Assembly: GCF_014841215.1 (NCBI RefSeq) | Contig: NZ_JACYTR010000009.1 | Location: forward strand, 1-64,000 | Length of the DNA stretch: 64,000 bases | Direction: 5' to 3' | DNA from: Pseudomarimonas arenosa | Lineage (GTDB): Bacteria > Pseudomonadota > Gammaproteobacteria > Xanthomonadales > Xanthomonadaceae | Shown: positions 27,585 through 35,622 of the stretch, one piece after another | Numbering within the stretch: position 1 is the first letter of the stretch | Layout of the letters: each line of letters starts with the position of its first letter | Notes under the pieces: generated by a model | Databases searched by the model: none | What the model saw: the letters and a program-made list of their open reading frames with translations, nothing else | What the model was told of the DNA's origin: nothing | Translations under genes and position numbers: made by a program

Positions 27585-29192
27585 CTACGTCCGCCAGGTC
27601 GGCGGAAGTAATCCGTTCGGCGAAATCGATGCTGCTGGCGGCGTCCGTCTCGGACGCTGGTTGAATGATTGCTCGATCTCTGCCGCCAGGTCACGCAGTC
27701 TTTGCAGGTTGTCCCGCAGCCGCGCGCGGAACTGGCTATCGTTGAGCGGATCGCGCAGCGCTCGGTTGAGTTCGGCAAACCAGGGCAACGAGGCCTGATC
27801 GAGAAAGGCGCTGGGTGCTGTGCCGCTCGCTGCCGCTGCTCGGTGTCCCCACTCAGCGAATTTGTGCTGCATCGACAGGTTAAGTGCCTTGGCTCCGGCC
27901 AGGTCCTCGCGCAGTCGCGACAGGCTGGGCAGGTCATCGAGGCGGCGAGCAAAGAACATCGGCCCGAGCACGCCCCAGTAGTAGCTGTAGTCCCACAGCA
28001 CCTTGAGCGGCAGTACGTCTGGCCGACCGAACAAGTGGTACTGGCCCTTGTACATTGCCAGCGTGCTGTCATAGAAGCTGAAGAACAGCTGTTCGTAGAC
28101 CTGGGCATACGGCGCCCAGGGCTCGCCGGCCAGGTCTTTTTCGATCAAGCGACAGATATAGGTATTGGCAATGGCGATGAAGTCGCTGCCCGGCGAGTAG
28201 AACGGATCGAGAAAGGCCCCGGCCTCGCCGGTAAGCGCCCAGCGCTGACTACTGAACACCTGCTTGCAGCCATAGCTGAGGTGGCGCAAGAAGCCGAAGT
28301 CCTGAACCTGCTCTTTCATCGGCTCAAGCGCTCTGACCAGGCGGGGCTGGCGCTCGGCCAGCCAGGCCATGGCCAGCTCGAAGCTGCGCATGCGCTCGAG
28401 TGGGTGCTTGTCGGCATCGCAGACGATGCCGACCGAATGCGAACCCGAGGCCAGCGGGATCAGCCACACCCAATAGCCATCGCCGACCAGGTGGTTGGTC
28501 GAACGCCAGCGCTCAGGGGGACGACAGCGTGCCTGCCATTCGCTGCAGTCGGACCAGGTGTCGATTTCAATCCGGCCCTTGACCCGGAACCAGACCGAGT
28601 TCACTCGGTGACCGTTGTCGGCGGCCAGGCCCAGCTGACGCTTCAGCAGTCCGGCGCGGCCACTGGCATCAACCAGCCAGCGGGTTTCGGCCTGCTCAGT
28701 TCGATCACCCTCTTGCCAGGTCACCGAATGCGCTTGCTTATCATCGCCGAGCCGCCAGCTGCGCACACTGGCTGCCGTGCGCAGATCGATGCCCTGGCTG
28801 CGCGCGCGCCCGGCGAGGAAGTTCTCAAAGCGGCCGCGATCGATCTGCCAGGAGCCGGTCGGCAGGGATTGGCTGGCGCCGAGCTCGACACAGCGATCGA
28901 TCTCATTCTGCTGGTCGGAAAAGAAAAAACGAAAACCAAACTTGATGATATGGTCGTGATCGAGATGCGGCTGCAGTCCTAGCACCTGACCGAAATACTC
29001 GGCGCCGATCTCGACGCTGGACTCGCCGATCTTGAACGCCGCTTCCGGTACCGGGTGCTGCCGCCGTTCCAGCACGCGGATACGCAGATCAGGATGGCGC
29101 TGGCGCAGCTGCAAGGCGAGGCACAGGCCGGCCAGGCCTCCGCCGAGGATGGTGACATCCTGCGCATCGGCTGACGGCGCCTCAGGCGTCAT
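27585..29192 (-). CDS. Flavin-dependent halogenase family protein, candidate brominase/chlorinase of the pigment
   Basis: The 535-residue product has the halogenase architecture: a Rossmann motif (GGGLAGLCLAL, ~18-28), AAFKIGESSVEIG with the Lys in the KxGES context near 55, and the WVWLIP motif (WxWxIP) near 240. ALTGEAGAFLDPFYSPGSDF is the second FAD segment. Xanthomonadins are brominated aryl polyenes, so this is the better halogenase candidate of the two flavoproteins in the cluster. The ATG at 29192 overlaps the stop of the glycosyltransferase gene (ATGA). The gene is the last of a four-gene minus operon (ketosynthase, CLF-like, glycosyltransferase, flavoprotein). Substrate and halide are inference. 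Confidence 0.83.
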   Translation of the reverse strand: MTPEAPSADAQDVTILGGGLAGLCLALQLRQRHPDLRIRVLERRQHPVPEAAFKIGESSVEIGAEYFGQVLGLQPHLDHDHIIKFGFRFFFSDQQNEIDRCVELGASQSLPTGSWQIDRGRFENFLAGRARSQGIDLRTAASVRSWRLGDDKQAHSVTWQEGDRTEQAETRWLVDASGRAGLLKRQLGLAADNGHRVNSVWFRVKGRIEIDTWSDCSEWQARCRPPERWRSTNHLVGDGYWVWLIPLASGSHSVGIVCDADKHPLERMRSFELAMAWLAERQPRLVRALEPMKEQVQDFGFLRHLSYGCKQVFSSQRWALTGEAGAFLDPFYSPGSDFIAIANTYICRLIEKDLAGEPWAPYAQVYEQLFFSFYDSTLAMYKGQYHLFGRPDVLPLKVLWDYSYYWGVLGPMFFARRLDDLPSLSRLREDLAGAKALNLSMQHKFAEWGHRAAAASGTAPSAFLDQASLPWFAELNRALRDPLNDSQFRARLRDNLQRLRDLAAEIEQSFNQRPRRTPPAASISPNGLLPPTWRT

Positions 29193-30010
29193 CTGGGTGT
29201 GCGCCCATCGCTTGATGTGCCCGGTAGCGCCTGCGCTAGGAACTCCTGGCATGCGCCCGGATCGTAGATCAATGCGTGACTGCGCCGCGCTTCGATATAA
29301 CGCGGAATTACCCGGCCATAGGTCCAGACGCGACCGACCACGTGCGAGGTGATGCGATACAGATCGCTGAGTGGCTTGAAGTGACTGCGGCGAAACTGTC
29401 CGGCCAGACCATCGCCAGCGTAGCGCGATTCGATCGGCACCGACACGCAGCGGGTGTGCAGACGGCGCGCTGCCTGGATCAGGATATCGGCCTCGAAAAC
29501 GAAACCCTCGCCGGTGACGTCGGCCAGTTCGCAGACGGCGCGTGGATAGTAGCGCTGGCCACTTTGGGTGTCGGCGATTCGGTACCCGGTCGCCCAGGCG
29601 ATGCCCCAGTCGCCGAACTCGTTGGCCAGGCGCCGATGAATTGGCTGCTGTGCCCGCTTCTTCAGGCGGGCGCCGATCACCACATGCTCTGGGTGATGTG
29701 CGGCGGCCTGCAGCAGGCGTGGAATGTCGCTGGCCAGGTGCTGGCCATCGCCGTCCATGGTCAGCACGCCCTGAACGCCCAGTTCCAATGCGGCGCGAAA
29801 GCCAGTGCGCAGTCCCTCGCCCTTGCCGCGGCGCTCGCTGTGACGGATCAGGGTGATCGGCAGGTCCTCGATCTCATCGCAGGTGCCGTCGGTGGAACCG
29901 TCGTCGACCACGATCACCCGCGGACAGTGCTGTAGCGCGCCCTGCACAACTTCGCGAATGCGCAACGCTTCGTTCAGGGCCGGAATCAGAATGGCCGTGC
30001 TATCGATCAT
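29189..30010 (-). CDS. Family 2 glycosyltransferase
   Basis: The product has 273 residues. The nucleotide-sugar domain opens with AILIPALNEALRI and VIVVDDGSTDGT (DDGSTD). TMDGDGQH is the metal-binding DxD region and GEGFVFEADIL is the acceptor-side motif; this is the DPM/GT2 fold. The start at 30010 (MIDSTA) overlaps the stop of the CLF-like gene and gives a normal family N-terminus. In aryl-polyene clusters a GT2 enzyme is a regular component. It could glycosylate the aryl head group or lipid anchor; the sugar donor is unknown. Confidence 0.88.
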   Translation of the reverse strand: MIDSTAILIPALNEALRIREVVQGALQHCPRVIVVDDGSTDGTCDEIEDLPITLIRHSERRGKGEGLRTGFRAALELGVQGVLTMDGDGQHLASDIPRLLQAAAHHPEHVVIGARLKKRAQQPIHRRLANEFGDWGIAWATGYRIADTQSGQRYYPRAVCELADVTGEGFVFEADILIQAARRLHTRCVSVPIESRYAGDGLAGQFRRSHFKPLSDLYRITSHVVGRVWTYGRVIPRYIEARRSHALIYDPGACQEFLAQALPGTSSDGRTPR

Positions 30011-30801
30011 TGGCTGGTCTCGATCTGCAGGCACTGCTCAGGCCCGGCCGGAAGCTCACAGCGACTATCGGTGCTGGCCAGAGCTTCAGCCAGGATCAGG
30101 GCTGCTGACATGGCATTGGCCTGCAGGGCCGTGCGAAGTGGGCCGGGCGTGGCGGCAGTCACGGTTCGATCGTGCCAGTGCAGCGTGACCCTGGGCGAAT
30201 CGCTGTGTTCAGGGGCGAGGCTCAGGACCAGGGCCAGGCCGAGCAGGCCCTCGCTCCTGGAGATGCCGGTGAGCGGGCCGACGCTGGGGCCGTCGTAGGC
30301 CACCAGCAGCACGGCTTCGGCGCCAGCCGCCAGCTGCAGCGCCGCTTCAAGCAGGCCCTGGGCGAAACTGCCAGTGTAAGCGGAGATCGCAGTGGCCGGC
30401 TGGTGGCAGCCGGTGCCAATGGTCCAGTAGCCGGCCGCAGCGTTGTGCACGGAATTATGGAACTTGGTTGGCGACATTTCGGTGGGCGCCGAGGCCAAGG
30501 TCTGGCACATGTAGTCGGTGATGGCCAGATCGCCATGGGTCGAGGTGAAGATCGAGGGCAGATCGCGCGGCGAGCGCTGGGCCGCGACGCAGGCCTCCTG
30601 CGCCACCTGCAAGGCCAATAGCACCGAATCGGGCGCGCGCCGGCGCTCATTGGCTGGCAGCAGGCTGGGCGCTGGGCGGCGCGGTGCGTCGCTGAGTCGA
30701 TCCTGCTCGCCGCGCGCGTAGGCCGCCATGCTGGGCCAGTCCGGCAGGCCCGCTGCCCAGGCGCCGATGCCCTCGATTCGCAAGCTCGGCAGGCCGCTCA
30801 T
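30007..30801 (-). CDS. Beta-ketoacyl synthase-like chain-length-factor protein
   Basis: The 264-residue product is a truncated, probably non-condensing ketosynthase-like subunit of the type found in aryl-polyene clusters. It matches the N-terminal part of ketosynthases (SVLLALQVAQEACVAA, STHGDLAITDYMC, FHNSVHNAAAGYW) but the segment corresponding to the catalytic Cys reads TIGTGCHQPATA, and the C-terminal half with the two catalytic His is missing. It likely partners with the ketosynthase immediately upstream, with which it overlaps by 4 nt. Confidence 0.85.
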   Translation of the reverse strand: MSGLPSLRIEGIGAWAAGLPDWPSMAAYARGEQDRLSDAPRRPAPSLLPANERRRAPDSVLLALQVAQEACVAAQRSPRDLPSIFTSTHGDLAITDYMCQTLASAPTEMSPTKFHNSVHNAAAGYWTIGTGCHQPATAISAYTGSFAQGLLEAALQLAAGAEAVLLVAYDGPSVGPLTGISRSEGLLGLALVLSLAPEHSDSPRVTLHWHDRTVTAATPGPLRTALQANAMSAALILAEALASTDSRCELPAGPEQCLQIETSQ

Positions 30802-32000
30802 GGCGTGGCTCCGGCGCCAAACAGCAGGCTGCAGTTGTTGCCGCCAAAACCAAACGAGTTGTTCATGGCATAGCGAACACTGCCCGACTGATTGGCCAAC
30901 AGCAGCTGCTGGCTGCAGGTCGGGTCGGGTTGAATGCAGTTCAGGGTTGCCGGCATCAGGCCGGTTTCCAGCGCAGACAGCGCAATGATCGATTCGACGA
31001 TGCCAGCTGCGCCCAGCGTATGGCCAGTGAAACCCTTGGTGGAGCTGGCTCGCAGTCGGGCCGGAAATAGCGCGGCGACAGCAGCGGCTTCAATTTCGTC
31101 GTTCTTCGGTGTGGCGGTGCCATGCAGGTTGAGGTAATCCAGCAGCTCGGCGGGCAATCCGGCGCGATCCAGCGCCGCCTGCATGCTGAGCCGCGCGCCC
31201 AGACCTTCGGGATGTGGGCTGGACATATGGTGGGCATCACTCGATTCGCCGTAGCCCAGCAACCAGGGGCCGGCATGTTCATCGGGCTCGGTGCGCTGCA
31301 GCAGGGCGAAACCACCGGCTTCGCCCAGCGACAGGCCATCACGTTGACGATCGAACGGGCGACACGGTTGTTGCGATACCAGTCCCAGCGAGTTGAAGCC
31401 GAACAGCACACTGCCGCAGAGAGTGTCGACCCCGCCAACCAGGGCGGCATCGACCAGCCCTGCCTCGATCATCCGCGCGGCCTGGGCAAACACCTTGGCG
31501 CTGGACGAGCAGGCGGTGGCCACGGTAACCGCCGGGCCGCGGATAGCGGTGGCGTGCCGCAGGAAATCGCCCAGCGAATGCGGGGTATGCACAATGGGTC
31601 GTTGCAGATCGCTGGGAAACTGACCGTCTGCCTGCAGTCGCCGGTAGGCCTCTTCCGAAGCGCCGATGCTGGAGGTGGAGGTGCCGATGACCAGCGCCAC
31701 CCGCGCCGCGCCGAAGCGCTCGATTGCCTGCTGCACGGCCTGCAATACGGTGTCTTGCTGCAATGCCAGCCAGGCCAGTCGATTATTGCGGCAGTCCCAC
31801 TGGCTCCAATCAGCCGGCAGGGCGGCCTCCTCCAGTCCGTCAACCCGGCCGATATGGGTGACCAGCGGCTGATCGCCAAAGTCGTTCTGACGCAAACCTG
31901 TGCGCTGGTCTTGCAGGGCCTGGCGCAGGGCTGCCAGCCCGGGCCCGCAGGCGGTGGTGGCAGTGGCCGCGATCACGGCCAGAGGGGACATCGAACGCAT
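30798..32000 (-). CDS. Beta-ketoacyl-ACP synthase, FabF-like, of the aryl-polyene cluster
   Basis: The 400-residue product carries all three catalytic residues: Cys in VTVATACSSSAK (~162), His in LNLHGTATPKND (~291) and His in KGFTGHTLGAAG (~325). It ends with the usual NSFGFGGNN glycine loop. It should perform the decarboxylative chain extensions of the polyene with the CLF-like protein. It is first in the minus operon, and 122 bp separate it from the divergent YdcF-type gene. Two in-frame ATGs (32000 and 31991) are possible; I took the first. Confidence 0.92.
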   Translation of the reverse strand: MRSMSPLAVIAATATTACGPGLAALRQALQDQRTGLRQNDFGDQPLVTHIGRVDGLEEAALPADWSQWDCRNNRLAWLALQQDTVLQAVQQAIERFGAARVALVIGTSTSSIGASEEAYRRLQADGQFPSDLQRPIVHTPHSLGDFLRHATAIRGPAVTVATACSSSAKVFAQAARMIEAGLVDAALVGGVDTLCGSVLFGFNSLGLVSQQPCRPFDRQRDGLSLGEAGGFALLQRTEPDEHAGPWLLGYGESSDAHHMSSPHPEGLGARLSMQAALDRAGLPAELLDYLNLHGTATPKNDEIEAAAVAALFPARLRASSTKGFTGHTLGAAGIVESIIALSALETGLMPATLNCIQPDPTCSQQLLLANQSGSVRYAMNNSFGFGGNNCSLLFGAGATP

Positions 32001-32122
32001 GAAACCCAGCTGAAAAAGCTAAAGAGGACGAGTATAGGAGAGCTTCCGACGCAGGTCTTGCTCTATCGCCGTTGCGCTGGCGCCTGCTTGGGATCTCGAT
32101 GGGCTTCGCGCACACTGTGCGG

Positions 32123-32854
32123 ATGAATTCTGGACTTCAAGACGGTCGACCGTCGGCAACCGCGGTCGATCAGGCCGGTTCCAGCCGCGCTGCGCACCGC
32201 CGATCGATCGCCGCCGACCTCGACGCCCTCCATGGCCTGCTGGTCGCCAGCCTGTGCTGCCTGCTCACCGGTGGTCTGGTTTTCCTGATCTATCTATGGC
32301 GCGTGGCGCGCACCGCGCACACTGCGTCTGCCGATTTGCTTAGCGTCCAGGCGCAACCGCGGGTGTTGCTGTTCGGCAAGCACAGTCCGAGCGGACGGCC
32401 AGATAGCGATTTTCGCCTGCGAATCGAACGCGCCTTGGTGTTGGCCAGAGGCTATCCACAATTGCAACTGCTCTTGCTTGGCGGCGGACCGGCACCCAGT
32501 GAGGCTGAGGTGGCGCGGCGCGCCTTGCAGGCGGCGGGCCTGCCGGCGACGGTCTCGCTGCAACTTGAGGATCAGAGCCGCGATACCTTGCAGAACCTTC
32601 GTCACGCCCGTGCTCTGCTGGGCACCAATGAGACACCCATCTACCTGCTGAGCAATCGCTACCATCTGGCACGCTGCGCGCTGTTTGCCCAGGCCCTGGG
32701 CATGCCGCATCGGCTATGCGCCGCCGAAGCTGTGTGGCCCTGGCGAGACACCGGCAAGCTGCTGCTGGAAGCGCTGTACTGCATGTGGATCGATATCGGT
32801 CGGCGCTGGGCGAAATTGATCGGCCATCAACGCATGCTGGCTAAGGTCAGTTAG
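32123..32854 (+). CDS. YdcF/ElyC-type (DUF218) membrane protein
   Basis: The product is about 243 residues. A transmembrane helix (LLVASLCCLLTGGLVFLIYLW, ~38-58) is followed by a DUF218 domain: VLLFGKHS, DSDFRLRIERALVLA, LLLGGG, DQSRDTLQNLRHA and YLLSNRYHLARCALFAQALG. These match SanA/YdcF/ElyC proteins, which act on the envelope in ways that are only partly known. The start is uncertain: ATG codons at 32099 and 32123 are in frame and neither has a strong ribosome site. It lies between aryl-polyene genes and may belong to the cluster. Its TAG stop is formed by the first bases of the inverted-repeat element at 32852. Confidence 0.8.
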   Translation: MNSGLQDGRPSATAVDQAGSSRAAHRRSIAADLDALHGLLVASLCCLLTGGLVFLIYLWRVARTAHTASADLLSVQAQPRVLLFGKHSPSGRPDSDFRLRIERALVLARGYPQLQLLLLGGGPAPSEAEVARRALQAAGLPATVSLQLEDQSRDTLQNLRHARALLGTNETPIYLLSNRYHLARCALFAQALGMPHRLCAAEAVWPWRDTGKLLLEALYCMWIDIGRRWAKLIGHQRMLAKVS

Positions 32855-33107
32855 CCCGGATATTTCATGAGGGGGCGCGGATGATCACCGAGGACTTTGC
32901 GTCGAGTGCAAGGCGAGAAGCAACGCGGCAATCGGCGCAAAGGACCTCAGGGCGAATGCCCTGCTTAGCCGCGCAGCGGCCGAATGAGGGCCGTGCCAGC
33001 GCCGAAAGATCGCCAACACTCTGTTATCTCAACACCATCGGTCGAAACTCTCGCCCCGCTTGGAATTGCCGGATCTTTCGGCGCGACCTCATGAAATATC
33101 CGGGTTA
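32852..33107. mobile_element. MITE-like 256-bp element with 20-bp terminal inverted repeats
   Basis: The ends TAGCCCGGATATTTCATGAG (32852-32871) and its near-perfect reverse complement (33088-33107, 19 of 20 identical) bound a 256-bp stretch without a credible gene. The first 61 bases after the outer triplet (32855-32915) occur again, inverted and identical, at 59-119 of this window. Solo or variant ends occur at 27523-27539 and 47091-47107. No transposase is encoded, and I found no clear target-site duplication. A MITE is my best guess; a different kind of palindromic dispersed repeat is possible. Confidence 0.6.
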
Positions 33108-33183
33108 GGGTGCACTGCAGGGCTGCCGTTTGGCGCCGACTTGGCCTATCCTCACCGGCTCTTCACTGTCGAGGTCTGTCTCA

Positions 33184-33588
33184 ATGCAAATTCGTCGTTC
33201 CTGGTTGATCGTTCTGCTGCCCTTGATGTTGCTGCTGATGGGGGCGCGTCAGGCGCCGCTGAACGATCCTGATCCGATCATGATTCCGCAGGGCCTGAGC
33301 GGCGAGCAGGTGGTCAAGGAAATCAAGCGCGCCCTGATCGGCCGCAACTGGACCATCACCAATGAGCAGCAGGGACGGATCGACTCGACACTCAATCTGC
33401 GCGACCACGTTGCCCGCATTGCGGTGAGCTATGACGCCGAGCGTATCAGCGTCGCCTACGTCTCGTCGGAGAACCTGAAGTTCGAAGAGAAGAAGGGCGA
33501 GCGCTACATCCACAAGAACTACATGAGCTGGGTCAACAACGTGGTGGTCGATCTGAACCGGGGTCTGCAGTTGCAGGCTTTGGATTGA
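33184..33588 (+). CDS. Small exported protein of the aryl-polyene neighbourhood
   Basis: The product has 134 residues. A hydrophobic N-terminal stretch (MQIRRSWLIVLLPLMLLLMG) looks like a signal peptide or anchor. There is no lipobox Cys. The rest is a compact soluble domain (GLSGEQVVKEIKRALIGRNWTI, then YDAERISVAYVSSENLKFEE) that I have seen as a widespread uncharacterised periplasmic domain. The ATG at 33184 begins the hydrophobic stretch; a longer frame to 33130 would place 18 residues before it. It is convergent with the aryl-ACP ligase gene. Function unknown. Confidence 0.75.
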   Translation: MQIRRSWLIVLLPLMLLLMGARQAPLNDPDPIMIPQGLSGEQVVKEIKRALIGRNWTITNEQQGRIDSTLNLRDHVARIAVSYDAERISVAYVSSENLKFEEKKGERYIHKNYMSWVNNVVVDLNRGLQLQALD

Positions 33589-33619
33589 TTGCGAACATCG
33601 GAGCGTTGTCTAACGCTGT

Positions 33620-33644
33620 AGTGGTGGGCCGCAGGCCCACCTAC
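33620..33644. terminator. Hairpin between convergent genes, candidate bidirectional terminator
   Basis: GGTGGGCC-GCA-GGCCCACC (33623-33641) flanked by GTA/TAC-type complementarity forms a strong stem 35 bp after the small exported protein gene and 24 bp from the 3' end of the ligase gene. It lacks a T-tract. The same GTGGGCC/GGCCCAC-type stem appears elsewhere in the window, so it may also be a repeat. Confidence 0.5.
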
Positions 33645-33667
33645 ATAGCGGCAGCGAAGAGGTCAGG

Positions 33668-35053
33668 TCAGTCCTCGGTCGCTCGCAGCGCGGCCAGCAG
33701 CGCCTCACGCGGCAGCTTGCCGGTGTCGTTGCGCGGCAGTCGTTCGACCAGACGCAGCGGTCGCGGCAGAAATAGTGGATCCACCGACGCCCGCAGGGCC
33801 TTGAGCAGGTCGCGTGCGTTGCAGCCGGGGGCGACCACCAGGGCGGCCAGCCGGGTGACCCCGGCCCTTCCCTCGGGAATGAACACCACCGCATCCTGCA
33901 CCCCTGGCAAGGCGAGCAGACGTTGATTGATTTCCTGCAGTGAGGCGCGCTTGCCGCCAATCTCCAGGTGGTCGCTGCAGCGACCTGTTAAGTAGAAGCG
34001 GCCATCGGCATCGATCTGCATGCGGTCATGCAGCAGCACCGGCTCGTCGATCCAGGGTGCTTTGACCCAGGTGCCGTTCGGCTCGGCTTTGAAATGAACG
34101 CCGGGGTGCGGCTGCCAGCCCTGCTCGCGGGCGGTCTCACGGTAGGCAATGACGCAGGTCTCGGTACTGCCGAACAACTCCAGCACCACGGCGCCGGTGC
34201 GCTGTTCGGCTTTCACGGCCAGGGACTGACTCAAGGGTGCGGTGGCGCTGAGAATCAGATCGATCTGCGGCAACAGCAGTTCGCTCTCAAGCAGGCTCTT
34301 CAAATGTACCGGGGTGGTGATCAAGGCTCGCGGGCTCGACGCCGCGCTCAGCGCCGCGGCAATATCGGCCGGAAAGAACGGCCGGCCTTGATCGACGCTG
34401 ATCTCGCCCAGCAAGGGCATCAACACCGAAGTTTCCATGCCGTACATATGTTGTGGCGGCACCGTCACCACCGCATGCAGCGGCCGATCGACATAGCGAC
34501 GAAGCAGATCCAGATTGCGCCCGGTGCTCAGGCAAAAGCTGCCCCAGCGCTTGGGTTGTGGCTTGGGCGGGCCCGAGCTGCCAGAGGTAAAGCCGATCAC
34601 TGCCAGTTGCTCGGCAGCGATGATGGGACGCTCAGCAGCTGCCGATGGCAGCTCGATCGGCAGTGAAACATAGCGTTCAGGAAGGGCGTCGAGGCGTACC
34701 CCGTCATCGTGGCGGTCATCGCCCATGGCAATGGCGTTGGGATAACGCGCCAGCATCTCGCCAATCACATCGGGTGCGCGCGAAGGCGGCAACAGGCAGG
34801 GCAGGCCGCGGCTGAGTGCGGCACCCAGTACCAGCAAGAACCGTTGGCGGTTCTCGCACAAGTTCAGCACCTGATTTGCTGTCGGCGCCTGCTGCTGCAG
34901 TAGCGCGGCCAAGCCGTTCACCCGCCGCAGAAAGTCTTCCACCGAAAGCGCGTCCTGCGGCCCAACGCTGAGCAGTCGCTCAAGCGGCCCGCGGATCAGC
35001 GCCAGATTGTTGGTGCCTTGGTAGGGGTCGGAAACAGCAGTCGCAGCAAGCAT
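33668..35053 (-). CDS. xanA2: Aryl-ACP ligase, AMP-binding family (XanA2-like)
   Basis: The 461-residue product is an adenylate-forming enzyme. The phosphate-binding A3 loop reads GFTSGSSGPPKPQPK (~150-165), FGSTETC (~270) is the A5 aromatic/GSTE motif, FYLTGRCSDHLEIGGKRASL (~365-385) covers A7-A8, and the C-terminal catalytic Lys is in PRNDTGKLPR (~445). XanA2 of Xanthomonas activates 3-hydroxybenzoate with ATP and loads it on the ACP XanC. The presence of chorismatase and ACP genes in this cluster supports the same role. It lies apart from the main operons, behind the inverted-repeat element. Confidence 0.87.
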   Translation of the reverse strand: MLAATAVSDPYQGTNNLALIRGPLERLLSVGPQDALSVEDFLRRVNGLAALLQQQAPTANQVLNLCENRQRFLLVLGAALSRGLPCLLPPSRAPDVIGEMLARYPNAIAMGDDRHDDGVRLDALPERYVSLPIELPSAAAERPIIAAEQLAVIGFTSGSSGPPKPQPKRWGSFCLSTGRNLDLLRRYVDRPLHAVVTVPPQHMYGMETSVLMPLLGEISVDQGRPFFPADIAAALSAASSPRALITTPVHLKSLLESELLLPQIDLILSATAPLSQSLAVKAEQRTGAVVLELFGSTETCVIAYRETAREQGWQPHPGVHFKAEPNGTWVKAPWIDEPVLLHDRMQIDADGRFYLTGRCSDHLEIGGKRASLQEINQRLLALPGVQDAVVFIPEGRAGVTRLAALVVAPGCNARDLLKALRASVDPLFLPRPLRLVERLPRNDTGKLPREALLAALRATED

Positions 35054-35186
35054 GGGAGCAGCACGGTCGGTAGGTGAACCCCGGCCTGATGACCGGAGAC
35101 CAGGCAGCTGGCCGAAACGCCTTCCCGGCCTCAGCTTGCTAGCTGGCGTCCAATTCTAACCCGGTCGAGGCGCCCGGCCTTAGCAG

Positions 35187-35214
35187 CAGGCTGCTGAGAC
35201 TCATCAGCAGCCTG
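35187..35214 (-). terminator. CAGGCTGCTGA-type hairpin, copy A, directly after a stop codon
   Basis: CAGGCTGCTGA-GACTCA-TCAGCAGCCTG has perfect 11-bp arms. It begins at the base following the TAA stop of the zinc-ribbon ORF (minus strand). Related hairpins end the receiver-like gene (35593-35622) and the NarL-type regulator gene (36398-36427). It may act as a terminator or as a mobile hairpin repeat. Confidence 0.6.
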
Positions 35215-35406
35215 TTAGAACTCGCCACAGCAGGGGCAATCGCGCTGCCGAGTCTGATGACGACTCAGGGTGGTGGCGCATTTGGGGCAGCGGTAGGGCA
35301 GCTGGCGTGGCGCTACGACTCGAACACGCAGCGACGGCAACACGGCGCCGCCAAGCGGCAGATGCGCATGAGGCATCGGTGCCGGTCGACGCGAAAGGCG
35401 ATCCAT
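35215..35406 (-). CDS. Putative small zinc-ribbon protein
   Basis: A 63-residue frame from ATG 35406 has basic N-terminal half and ends YRCPKCATTLSRHQ...RDCPCCGEF. Two CxxC knuckles 13 residues apart are a good zinc-ribbon pair at the very C-terminus. An open frame continues upstream to 35562, so the start is uncertain. No family is recognised. Support: preserved CxxC pair, and a hairpin immediately after the stop. Against: short, high-GC, no strong ribosome site. The 205 bp upstream up to the receiver-like gene hold no other gene. Confidence 0.4.
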   Translation of the reverse strand: MDRLSRRPAPMPHAHLPLGGAVLPSLRVRVVAPRQLPYRCPKCATTLSRHQTRQRDCPCCGEF

Positions 35407-35592
35407 GGTGGCCCTTAACCAAAACATTCCGCTTCCCCTTGACGGACGATCAGTCGCTAGTGGCGACCAACCGCGACCGTCGTGCATGTTCAAGGCTGCT
35501 GTCGGCACTGACAAGGTGATGTCTTGGCGCTCGGCAAGCAACGGCTCGGTTTGCCCGATCAACGGTCGGGCGTGCTCTTCCAGACGACTTGT

Positions 35593-35622
35593 CAGGCCGC
35601 TGAAGTCAGTCTCAGCAGCCTG
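35593..35622 (-). repeat. CAGGCTGCTGA-type hairpin, copy B
   Basis: CAGGCCGCTGA-8 nt-TCAGCAGCCTG: near-perfect 11-bp arms (one mismatch). On the minus strand the hairpin contains the last four codons and the TGA stop of the receiver-like gene. It is 24 of 28 or so bases like copy C at 36398-36427. Confidence 0.6.

Noticed and set aside
32852-33107. Insertion sequence
   Set aside because: Inverted ends are present, but the interior has no transposase and I could not find a target-site duplication, so only a MITE-like call is justified.
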